NCBI GenBank assembly: GCA_005793645.1
Contig: SXRG01000085.1
Coordinates: 1-8,664 of the forward strand
Length of the DNA: 8,664 nt
Reading direction: 5' to 3'
DNA from: Burkholderiales bacterium
GTDB taxonomy: Bacteria; Pseudomonadota; Gammaproteobacteria; Burkholderiales; Thiobacillaceae
Positions 1 to 5,791 of the stretch are shown here, piece after piece. The notes below the pieces were generated by a model, which saw only the letters and a list, made by a program, of their open reading frames with translations, was not told the DNA's origin and ran no database searches. The position numbers were made by a program, and so were the translations under genes. Each line of letters starts with the position of its first letter. The first letter of the stretch is position 1.

Positions 1-57
1 GAACATAGGTTGTTTGGTGAAGTCGACTTTGAGTTGATTGAATACAGTAGCAGTCAT
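1..57 (-). CDS. nrdB: Ribonucleotide reductase beta subunit, N-terminal fragment (cut by window edge)
   Basis: Reading the minus strand from the ATG at 57-55 to the window edge gives 19 codons, MTATVFNQLKVDFTKQPMF. This resembles the start of class Ia NrdB proteins, where a short variable stretch leads to a conserved (K/E)(E/Q)PMFFG motif, as in E. coli and T4 NrdB. NrdB houses the diiron-tyrosyl radical cofactor that activates NrdA, but the cofactor ligands lie outside the window. The start lies 12 bases after the nrdA stop, and the A-rich spacer has only a weak AAAGA-like ribosome site. nrdA followed directly by nrdB is the usual order in bacteria and in many T4-like phages. Only 19 residues are visible, so the identification leans on the PMF motif and the position after nrdA. 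Confidence 0.8.
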   Translation of the reverse strand, partial: MTATVFNQLKVDFTKQPMF

Positions 58-69
58 GAGTTTTTCTTT

Positions 70-1284
70 TTAAATGGTGCAGGCTTCGCAGGCTTCTGCG
101 TTGTCGGCTGGTTGAGGAACTACAGGCTGAACCATCATACTGGCGGCTACGATGTTGTCTTCGTCTTCACCTTTGGCATCATAGGTGTTGTGGTAGTATG
201 AAGTCTTCCAACCATACTTGTAGGTAGTGAGCAAGTCTTTGAACATCACACTCATTGGCACTTCACCATTTTCATAGTGTTTGGGATTGTAACTCCAATT
301 GCCTGATATGGCTTGATCAAAATACTTTTGCATGGCCGATACAATACGAATGTAGCCTTCATTGACTCCTTCATCCCAAAGGAATGTGTAGGCATTTTTG
401 AGACTACCATACTGTGGAACGATCTGCTTGAGTGGACCCTTCTTGGATTTCTTGGTGCTCATGTATGCACGTGGAGGCTCAATGCCGTTGGTTTCGTTTG
501 AAACCACACTACTAGACTCACTAGGCATCTGTGCTGATAGTGTGCTGTGGCGCATGCCGTGCGCCAAGACTTCCTTGCGTAGTGCTTCCCAGTCATAGTG
601 TAGATCTGTTCCCAGGAATTCGTCAACATCATGCTTATAGGTATGCACAGGCAAAATACCCTGTGCATACTTGGTTCTGTCAAATGCTGAACAACGACCT
701 TTTTCTTGAGCCAATTGAACACTGGCGCGAATCAAGTAATACTGAAATGCTTCTGTTAAACGATTCACTGCCTGTGAGGCTTCTACATCACGGTAGTGTA
801 GGTTCTTCTTGGCAAGGTAGTGTGCTAGGCCAATATAGCCAATGCCAAGACTACGACGTGCTTTGGTAGACAATTCTGCGGCAATCACAGGATAACGCTG
901 ATAGTCAATGATCTCGTCCAAGGCACGAACTGTAAGGTCACATAGATTCTTGAGGTCATCTAGTTCGCGCAAATTACCTACATTGATAGCAGACAGGATG
1001 CAAAGAGCAATTTCACCTTTGCTGTCATCAAGTGTTTGGATTGGATCTGTAGGTAGTGTAATCTCTTGGCAGAGATTGCTCATCTTCACGGAATCTTGGA
1101 AACTGCTGTGGCTGTTGCAGTGGTCGATGTTCATGATGTAGATGCGACCAGTTTCTGCACGTTCTTTTAACAGGTTAGTAAACAACTCCATGGCCGGAAC
1201 TGTCTTCTTGGAAATAGTATTGTCGTTTTCATAGCGAAGGTAGAGTTCGTCAAATTGATCGTTGTTAGTGATTGTCCATGACAT
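70..1284 (-). CDS. nrdA: Ribonucleoside-diphosphate reductase alpha subunit, C-terminal part (5' end lost at junction), phage-like
   Basis: NrdA reduces ribonucleoside diphosphates to deoxyribonucleotides together with NrdB. About 400 residues are present, roughly the second half of the ~760-residue family. Counting from the nominal ATG at 1284, the active-site motif SNLCQE gives N70, C72 and E74 (E. coli N437, C439, E441). C95 in EIALC matches C462, and Y363-Y364 in SYYHN match the radical-transfer pair Y730-Y731. C399 and C402 at the tail match the shuttle cysteines, here spaced CxxC rather than CxxxxC. Family similarity begins near NNDQFDELY (codons from about 1266). The first ATG (1284) and a TTG (1296) lie in rpe-derived DNA, so neither is the native start. 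The ATP-cone, specificity site and C225 equivalent are missing. Phrases such as KARRSLGIGYIGLAHYLAK resemble T4-type phage NrdA, and the base composition is poorer in GC than the rest of the window. Phage origin is inference; NrdA identity is secure. Confidence 0.93.
   Translation of the reverse strand: MSWTITNNDQFDELYLRYENDNTISKKTVPAMELFTNLLKERAETGRIYIMNIDHCNSHSSFQDSVKMSNLCQEITLPTDPIQTLDDSKGEIALCILSAINVGNLRELDDLKNLCDLTVRALDEIIDYQRYPVIAAELSTKARRSLGIGYIGLAHYLAKKNLHYRDVEASQAVNRLTEAFQYYLIRASVQLAQEKGRCSAFDRTKYAQGILPVHTYKHDVDEFLGTDLHYDWEALRKEVLAHGMRHSTLSAQMPSESSSVVSNETNGIEPPRAYMSTKKSKKGPLKQIVPQYGSLKNAYTFLWDEGVNEGYIRIVSAMQKYFDQAISGNWSYNPKHYENGEVPMSVMFKDLLTTYKYGWKTSYYHNTYDAKGEDEDNIVAASMMVQPVVPQPADNAEACEACTI
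1264..1280. other. Junction between rpe and nrdA: both genes broken, composition changes
   Basis: On the minus strand the rpe frame reads HFDVMDNH and then hits TAA at 1267-1265, where Rpe proteins continue DNHYVPN. The last bases, CACTA, still fit the expected His-Tyr codons. From about 1266 the sequence reads as NrdA in a different frame (NNDQFDELY). The switch therefore falls within roughly 1264-1280, and the exact base is hidden by bases that fit both genes. No insertion-sequence end, direct repeat, tRNA or att-like core is visible. Left of this point the DNA is markedly poorer in GC. A chimeric assembly is the simplest reading; a real recombination joint cannot be excluded from sequence alone. 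Confidence 0.8.
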
Positions 1285-1387
1285 CGAAATGAACAATGTC
1301 AGTGCCGGAGGCTAGGACATTGTCAACCTCTTCGCCCAAACGGGCGAAGTTTGCGGAAAGAATGGAAGGGGCGATTTGAAAGTCCAT
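1265..1387 (-). CDS. rpe: Ribulose-phosphate 3-epimerase, first 40 codons only (truncated at junction)
   Basis: Rpe interconverts ribulose 5-phosphate and xylulose 5-phosphate in the pentose phosphate and Calvin cycles. The 40-residue frame begins MDFQIAPSILSANFARLGEE and carries the first beta strand of the TIM barrel with active-site S8. The HFDVMD motif follows, with H33, D35 and M37 matching metal-site and active-site residues of the family. Full-length Rpe is about 220-230 residues, so more than 80% is missing; the frame stops at TAA only because the sequence switches to nrdA. The start ATG at 1387 has a GGAG Shine-Dalgarno at 1397-1394 with 6-base spacing. It lies 90 bases downstream of the metallo-hydrolase gene on the same strand, so co-transcription is likely. 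Position near apaG and mltA fits a common proteobacterial gene order. If the junction is an assembly error, the organism has an intact copy. Confidence 0.88.
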   Translation of the reverse strand: MDFQIAPSILSANFARLGEEVDNVLASGTDIVHFDVMDNH

Positions 1388-1477
1388 GGAAGGCTCCGTT
1401 TAAACAGGTCAGCCATTCTACCGCAAGGATTCCCCCTCCAGCATGCCCGTATGCCCCTGTTCCATGGATGAGTGGCA

Positions 1478-2425
1478 TTATCCGTACTCCCGCCAGTACA
1501 GCAGACCCTGAGCGTTAAGTTCCAGATCGTTGTCCAACAAGGACAGCGCCTGGGATTGCGTTCCCAGCCAACCGTGCGCCTGCAAACGCGCCCATAACAA
1601 ATCACCTAACGCCGTTTTGAGCCAAGCCTGTGCGATTTCTCCATCGTCCGGCGCGGATCGTGTGAGATCCACGAAGCGATCCAAGAGTTCGTGCAGATCC
1701 GCCGTAAGACGCGGCAGTTCAGTAACCCGCCCCCAATGTGTCAGAAACAAGGCCGAGGGAGACGAGGCCAGGAGACGATCCAGCGTGGCATGCGCAGCGG
1801 ATGGATCAAACTGCACCGGGGTCGTCGTCGGGAAGATAAAGGCCCGGCCATCCGTATCAAATTCCCGATAAGAAATCCCGAAACAGTCCCCCGTAAAAAA
1901 GACATTCGCATGGCGCTCATGGACGCAATAATGGTGTCGAGCGTGGCCTGGGGTATCAAGAAAGGTCAGCGTCGTCCCGGCCCAATCAAGACTGAAGCCT
2001 TCACCTGCCTCAATAACGCGTTCAGCCGCCACGGGGACGATCTCGCCATACAGGGCATGAAAGGCCGCTTCACCGTACACCACAGTCGTCCCTGCAACCA
2101 AACGGCTTGGGTCGATCATGTGCCGGGCACCCCGCGGATGAACAACCAGCCGCGCATTTGGACAGCATTGCATCAACCGGCCGGCACCCCCGGCATGATC
2201 CAGATGGACATGGGTAACAAGCACCAGATCGACGACCTCGGCTGTCAGCCCCCGTTCCTCCAAAAAGGCCAACACCCCGGGTACCGAGTGAAAGGTTCCG
2301 GTATCGACAATGGCTACCCGCCCGGCGCGGATCAAGACATGAATTGCCGCCAATCCACTTCGCACATAGCCGGAATCTAGGGTGTGAATCCCATCAGGAT
2401 AGGTCACAATATTTTCAACCAACAT
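1478..2425 (-). CDS. Metallo-beta-lactamase-fold hydrolase, substrate unknown
   Basis: This 315-residue protein has a complete binuclear metal site of the MBL superfamily. It carries HVHLDH (H72, H74, D76, H77), H161 in TPGH, D180 in FTGD and H230 in LTHWG. An N-terminal strand region with DSGYVR and IVDTG is typical of the glyoxalase II/hydrolase branch. After residue ~245 there is a ~70-residue helical tail that I cannot assign. No signal peptide is seen, so it is probably cytoplasmic. I chose the ATG at 2425 because the frame upstream of it, back to 2542, runs into apaG on the other strand and looks non-homologous; GGGA lies 3 bases before this ATG. It is transcribed toward rpe (90-base gap) and diverges from apaG. 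Superfamily members hydrolyse thioesters, lactones, phosphodiesters or beta-lactams; nothing here picks the substrate. Confidence 0.87.
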   Translation of the reverse strand: MLVENIVTYPDGIHTLDSGYVRSGLAAIHVLIRAGRVAIVDTGTFHSVPGVLAFLEERGLTAEVVDLVLVTHVHLDHAGGAGRLMQCCPNARLVVHPRGARHMIDPSRLVAGTTVVYGEAAFHALYGEIVPVAAERVIEAGEGFSLDWAGTTLTFLDTPGHARHHYCVHERHANVFFTGDCFGISYREFDTDGRAFIFPTTTPVQFDPSAAHATLDRLLASSPSALFLTHWGRVTELPRLTADLHELLDRFVDLTRSAPDDGEIAQAWLKTALGDLLWARLQAHGWLGTQSQALSLLDNDLELNAQGLLYWREYG

Positions 2426-2525
2426 ATTTCCCAGCCAACATAGAATGAGCCAAAGATGTTTACTTGATAAAAACAACAACGCGCAACGGGTTGCAATTCT
2501 GGCCCGCAGTATGGAACATACCCCC
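2426..2525. promoter_or_regulatory. Divergent intergenic region between hydrolase and apaG
   Basis: This 100-base region separates two diverging genes and must hold the start signals for both unless transcription enters from outside. On the plus strand TTGATA at 2464-2469 could serve as a -35 box, but no good -10 follows at 16-18 bases. On the minus strand no clear pair is visible. A short inverted repeat, GCAAC-GG-GTTGC (2483-2494), could be an operator half-site pair, but at 5 bp per arm it may be chance. The region is richer in A+T than its flanks, as expected for a promoter region. Confidence 0.35.
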
Positions 2526-2909
2526 ATGGCCGAATCCCGCAAATATCATATTACCGTGACAACGCAGGTAGATTACCTGCCCGAACAATCCGATGAAGCC
2601 AATGATCGCTATGTCTTCACCTACTCCATCACCCTCAAGAACAGCGGCACAATCACAGCGCAACTCATCTCGCGCCACTGGGTCATCACCGATGCATTAC
2701 AACAGATTCAGGAGGTACGCGGCTTGGGTGTAGTCGGTGAGCAACCCATCCTGAAACCAGGTGAATCCTTCCAGTACCGCAGCGGCACGGCCATCGCCAC
2801 CCCCATGGGAAACATGCATGGCCACTATCAAATGACCGCCGAAGATGGCCACTCATTTGAGGTCGAGATCCCCGAATTCCTCCTCAGCATCCCACGCGTC
2901 CTGCATTAA
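2526..2909 (+). CDS. apaG: ApaG family protein (Co2+/Mg2+ efflux-associated, function uncertain)
   Basis: The 127-residue length matches the usual ~125 residues of ApaG, a single fibronectin-III-like beta-sandwich domain. Visible family motifs are RYVFTYSITLKNSG near residue 24, the RHWVITD strand near residue 50, GLGVVGEQP, LKPGE and the PMGNMHGHYQM segment, followed by an IPEFLL-type end. ApaG was linked to Co2+ resistance and Mg2+ efflux through genetics in Salmonella, but its biochemical role is unsettled. The ATG at 2526 gives the family's normal N-terminus; GGAA at 2513-2516 lies 9 bases upstream. An ATG at 2511 would add five residues and is possible; the frame is open back to 2445, but that extension is not ApaG-like. 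mltA follows 36 bases after the stop, on the same strand. Confidence 0.95.
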   Translation: MAESRKYHITVTTQVDYLPEQSDEANDRYVFTYSITLKNSGTITAQLISRHWVITDALQQIQEVRGLGVVGEQPILKPGESFQYRSGTAIATPMGNMHGHYQMTAEDGHSFEVEIPEFLLSIPRVLH

Positions 2910-2931
2910 CCAAGCAGACATCATCTGCCCC

Positions 2932-2937
2932 TATAAT
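2932..2937 (+). promoter_or_regulatory. Perfect TATAAT just before mltA; possible -10 box
   Basis: TATAAT at 2932-2937 is an exact sigma-70 -10 hexamer in an otherwise GC-rich genome, in the apaG-mltA gap. A transcript from it would begin at about 2943-2946, at or just before the mltA ATG (2946), so the mRNA would be nearly leaderless. No TTGACA-like -35 stands 16-18 bases upstream (2909-2914 reads ACCAAG) and no extended TGn precedes it. It may therefore be weak, activator-dependent or fortuitous. Confidence 0.35.
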
Positions 2938-2945
2938 GGGTGCCC

Positions 2946-4181
2946 ATGTCCCGATTCATACTTTTCCTACCCCTTCTTCTCGTTGGTTGCGGCCTCTTTA
3001 GCTCCCGACCACCCGCCCCCATCCAGGGTACCCATTCAACGCCACCCACCGTCACCGTCAGCCCTGACGCGCCCATCCATAGCCCGACCGAATCGACTAC
3101 AAAGACCACACCAGCGGCCATGCCCTGGCTCAAGCGCGCTGACTGGAACGACCTCCCCGGCTGGCGCAACGATGACCTGACCCGCGCCTGGCCAGCCCTG
3201 CAACACTCCTGCAAGACCCTACGCAATCAAACTGTCTGGCAAGCCCCCTGCCGCGCCAGCGAGACCTTGAGCAATCCTGATACCGAGACGCTGCAAGTTT
3301 TTTTTGAGACCTGGTTCATCCCCCATCAGATCCAGCAAGGCGACGGCAGCCTTGAAGGCCTGGTGACGGGCTACTACGAACCCTTACTGCGTGGCAGCCG
3401 CACCCGTAACTGGAAATATCGCTTCCCACTCTACGGCCCTCCGGATGACCTGCTCATCATTGATCTGGCCACGCTCTACCCGGAACTCAAGAACCAGCGC
3501 GTCCGCGGCCGCTTGGAAGGCAACAAGGTCATCCCCTATTACAGCCGAGCTGAACTTTCCAGCGGCAAGGCCCCCCGTGTCGGGGGTAAAGAGATCGCCT
3601 GGGTAGATGACCCCGTCGAACTGTTTTTCCTTGAAATACAGGGTTCCGGTCGACTGCAACTTGAAAACGGCGAACTCATGAGGATCGGCTATGCCAACCA
3701 AAACGGTCACCCTTACAAATCCATTGGAAAATGGCTGATCGAAAAAAACGAACTCACCGCAGCGCAAGCCTCCATGCAAGGCATCAAGGATTGGGTACGG
3801 CGCAATCCGGATCGTCTAAGCGAACTCCTCAATACCAACCCCAGCCAAGTCTTTTTCCGTGAATTACCTAGCAACGGCAACGGCCCTCTCGGTGCCCTCG
3901 GCGTTCCGCTGACCGGAGAACGCAGCATTGCCATTGACCCGCGCGGCATGCCTTTGGGCGCACCGGTCTGGCTGGCCACAACCCAGCCAAACTCCACTGA
4001 ACCCCTCAACCGCCTGATGTTGGCACAGGATACCGGTGGGGCCATTCGCGGCAATGTGCGTGCCGACTTCTTCTGGGGATTTGGTGACGACGCCGGAAAA
4101 AAGGCCGGTGCCATGAAACAAAAGGGGCGCATGTGGGTCCTTCTGCCCAAGGACTACCCACTCCTACGCAACACCAACTGA
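2946..4181 (+). CDS. mltA: Membrane-bound lytic murein transglycosylase A (lipoprotein)
   Basis: MltA cleaves the MurNAc-GlcNAc bond of peptidoglycan, forming 1,6-anhydroMurNAc, and is anchored in the outer membrane. From the ATG at 2946 the protein has 411 residues (E. coli MltA is ~365). It starts with a short hydrophobic signal and the lipobox LVGC, with lipidated cysteine at residue 15. A Pro/Ser/Thr-rich linker of ~40 residues follows. The MltA domain spans about residues 115-300, with VTGYYEP and FFLEIQGSGR. The 3D domain ends the protein, with all three conserved aspartates: D331 (IDPRGMPLG), D362 (AQDTGGAI, the catalytic acid) and D374 (RADFFWG). A GTG at 2940 in frame would add two residues and is an alternative start. 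No good Shine-Dalgarno is visible. It lies 36 bases after apaG, and its stop abuts the stop of the convergent TonB gene. Confidence 0.96.
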   Translation: MSRFILFLPLLLVGCGLFSSRPPAPIQGTHSTPPTVTVSPDAPIHSPTESTTKTTPAAMPWLKRADWNDLPGWRNDDLTRAWPALQHSCKTLRNQTVWQAPCRASETLSNPDTETLQVFFETWFIPHQIQQGDGSLEGLVTGYYEPLLRGSRTRNWKYRFPLYGPPDDLLIIDLATLYPELKNQRVRGRLEGNKVIPYYSRAELSSGKAPRVGGKEIAWVDDPVELFFLEIQGSGRLQLENGELMRIGYANQNGHPYKSIGKWLIEKNELTAAQASMQGIKDWVRRNPDRLSELLNTNPSQVFFRELPSNGNGPLGALGVPLTGERSIAIDPRGMPLGAPVWLATTQPNSTEPLNRLMLAQDTGGAIRGNVRADFFWGFGDDAGKKAGAMKQKGRMWVLLPKDYPLLRNTN

Positions 4182-4184
4182 TCA
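4179..4184. other. Abutting convergent stop codons in a TGATCA palindrome
   Basis: The mltA stop TGA (4179-4181) and the minus-strand TonB-family stop TGA (4184-4182) touch with no base between them, together forming TGATCA. There is no room for an intergenic terminator, so transcripts of both units must end inside the opposing gene or overlap. I saw no obvious GC stem with a T-run close by on either strand. Confidence 0.9.
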
Positions 4185-4925
4185 AAATGCGTCATTCAAC
4201 ACAAAGCTGACCCGTTCATCAATAATGGCTCGCACTGGGCGGCCATCGCGCTGCGGTGGCTGATAGCGGGCTGTCTTGAAAAAGGCCAACACAGCTGCAT
4301 CAAACACACCTTCCGGCTGAGCGGACACGATCTCCACGGATTCAACTTCGCCCAATGTATTGACCTGCATACGTACTTTCAAGATCCCCGTCACGCCATG
4401 GCGTTGAGCGGATTCAGGATACTTCGGTTGCGCCCCGCCCAGGCGTCGCGGTACGGCATCTAGCTTGCGCGCCGGATACCATTCAGCATCTTGAACGATG
4501 CGAGGCACTTCCAAGACTGGAGGGAGTTGCACCGCTGTCATGGCAAGTGAAGGTTTTGGCGCCACAGCCACGGTTTGTGACGGCGTAGGGACCGATAGCA
4601 AAGTCGTAGGCATCACAACGGATGGTGATGCTTGCACAGTGGGAATGGTTACAGGCGACGGTACTGCTACTGGTACTGGTGCCGCTTGCGACAGGTCGGG
4701 CGGGCTAAACACAGGCACAGGTTTGTGCACCACGGGCATGGATTTGGATACAAGTCGGGGCTCTACCTGAGGTTCAAGCCGTGCCTCAAGGATTGGTAAC
4801 GGTATCGCATCAACCCGTGTTAATGGCTGAACCCAGGCCAGTGTTGTCAGATGCACGGCCAACGAAAAAAGCAACGCACGGTAAAACACAGCATAGCGGG
4901 CCTGCATGACAAGCGAGTCTGACAT
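4182..4925 (-). CDS. TonB-family energy transducer (TonB C-terminal domain protein)
   Basis: TonB proteins carry proton-motive energy from ExbB/ExbD in the inner membrane to outer-membrane transporters. The 247 residues show the family plan. A short cytoplasmic N-terminus leads to one membrane segment at about residues 17-33, containing S21-x3-H25, the spacing of the conserved Ser/His pair of the TonB transmembrane helix. A long Pro/Val-rich periplasmic spacer covers about residues 40-140. The C-terminal domain, about 165-245, has the KYPESAQ motif, GxVE-type strands, AAVLAFFKTARYQPP and a final SFVL strand. The ATG at 4925 begins 2 bases after the rlmJ stop (TGAccATG), with GGAAG at 4937-4933 and 7-base spacing, so translation is probably coupled to rlmJ. 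No ExbB, ExbD or TonB-dependent receptor is in the window. Some family members serve in cell-envelope or motility functions instead, so its partner is open. Confidence 0.88.
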   Translation of the reverse strand: MSDSLVMQARYAVFYRALLFSLAVHLTTLAWVQPLTRVDAIPLPILEARLEPQVEPRLVSKSMPVVHKPVPVFSPPDLSQAAPVPVAVPSPVTIPTVQASPSVVMPTTLLSVPTPSQTVAVAPKPSLAMTAVQLPPVLEVPRIVQDAEWYPARKLDAVPRRLGGAQPKYPESAQRHGVTGILKVRMQVNTLGEVESVEIVSAQPEGVFDAAVLAFFKTARYQPPQRDGRPVRAIIDERVSFVLNDAF

Positions 4926-4927
4926 GG

Positions 4928-5764
4928 TCAGTCTTCCGAGTGCTCCAGACGAAAAACGGCCACCCCTTGCGCCAATCTATCCTGCAAGATTGGCAAACAA
5001 GTCCGCAGCTCCGCCGCCAAGGTCCAAGGAGGATTAATCACCACGAGGCCACTACCATACATCCCGTACTCACCGGTCACCGGTTTATATACCTCCAGGC
5101 GGACATCCAGCCAGCTGGAAGCCAAGCCATGAAGGCGTTCTGGCAAGCGTTGTGCATCAGCCCGCCCCAAAAGCGGGTACCAGATGGCATAAATTCCGGT
5201 TTCAAAGCGTTTCAGACTGTCCTTCATGGACTCAACCACATGAGCGTAATCGCCTCGATCCTCATACGACGGGTCGATCAAGGTCAGCGCACGGCGCGGC
5301 GGGGGCGGTAACAGTGACTTCAGCCCTGCAAACCCATCTCCCAGCGTTACCTGCACACGGCGCTTGTCCAGAAAGGTGCGCCCCAACAACTCAATGTCGG
5401 TCGGATGCATTTCAAAAAGGCGCATCCGATCTTCAGGCCGAAGCAATTGCCGGGCGAGATAAGGCGAGCCTGGATACAGCTTGAGCTCTCCGGATGGATT
5501 CAGGCCGCGGATCAGGTCAACATAGTCCGCCAGCGGCTCAGGTAAATCGGTCTGTGTCCAGAGCCTGGCAATGCCCTGCTCGTGCTCCGCATTTTTGGTG
5601 GAATAACCCGCATCCAAGCCATAGGCTCCGGCCCCGGCATGGGTATCAATATACCAATAAGGCTTCGCCTTCTGGTTCAGGTAACGCAGCAGACGCACCA
5701 GCACAAAGTGCTTGAGCACATCGGCATGGTTTCCCGCATGAAAGGCGTGGCGATAACTCAGCAT
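4928..5764 (-). CDS. rlmJ: 23S rRNA (adenine(2030)-N(6))-methyltransferase
   Basis: RlmJ uses S-adenosylmethionine to methylate A2030 of 23S rRNA. The 278-residue protein matches the family length (E. coli 280). It begins with the signature MLSYRHAFHAGNHADVLKH. The SAM-binding loop DTHAGAGAY starts at D40, YPGSP lies near residue 97 and ELHP-like EMHP near 118. The catalytic motif IV is LIDPSYE with D164-P165-S166-Y167, and GLVVINPPW lies near the end. E. coli has DPPY at motif IV, so the second proline is serine here; the catalytic Asp and Tyr are kept. The start at 5764 was chosen from the signature N-terminus; the frame is open 27 codons upstream, over the dsbC end, but that part is not RlmJ-like. 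It lies 10 bases after the dsbC stop and 2 bases before the TonB-family gene. Confidence 0.96.
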   Translation of the reverse strand: MLSYRHAFHAGNHADVLKHFVLVRLLRYLNQKAKPYWYIDTHAGAGAYGLDAGYSTKNAEHEQGIARLWTQTDLPEPLADYVDLIRGLNPSGELKLYPGSPYLARQLLRPEDRMRLFEMHPTDIELLGRTFLDKRRVQVTLGDGFAGLKSLLPPPPRRALTLIDPSYEDRGDYAHVVESMKDSLKRFETGIYAIWYPLLGRADAQRLPERLHGLASSWLDVRLEVYKPVTGEYGMYGSGLVVINPPWTLAAELRTCLPILQDRLAQGVAVFRLEHSED

Positions 5765-5791
5765 TGAAGTGCGCTCAGCGCATTGCCTCCT
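5762..5791 (-). promoter_or_regulatory. rlmJ ribosome-binding region with hairpin between Shine-Dalgarno and AUG
   Basis: The only strong Shine-Dalgarno for rlmJ is AGGAGG at 5791-5786, inside the last codons of dsbC, 21 bases before the ATG (5764-5762). Between them lies a perfect 5-bp inverted repeat, TGCGC-TGA-GCGCA (5782-5770), whose loop is the dsbC stop codon. If folded, the functional spacing drops to 8 bases (CAA plus CTTCA), which is near optimal. Folding would compete with ribosomes finishing dsbC, so this could link the two translations. The repeat and distances are seen; the mechanism is inference. Confidence 0.5.

Noticed and set aside
459..722. 87-codon minus-strand frame inside nrdA
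   Set aside because: Alternative frame of the same strand as nrdA, with no motif and no ribosome site; nrdA motifs run continuously through the region.
1265..1296. Possible true start of nrdA at TTG 1296 or ATG 1284
   Set aside because: These codons lie in sequence that is rpe in another frame, and NrdA needs ~350 more N-terminal residues; they are by-products of the junction.
1388..1477. Terminator between the metallo-hydrolase and rpe
   Set aside because: Only a 4-bp GCAT/ATGC repeat and no T-run on the transcribed strand; read-through into rpe is more likely.
1691..2380. 229-codon open frame on the plus strand opposite the metallo-hydrolase
   Set aside because: Low-complexity Arg/Pro/Gln-rich translation with no family motif, wholly antisense to a gene with a complete catalytic motif set; expected by chance in GC-rich DNA.
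2483..2494. GCAAC-GG-GTTGC inverted repeat as a named operator
   Set aside because: Only 5 bp per arm and no regulator gene nearby; cannot be told from chance.
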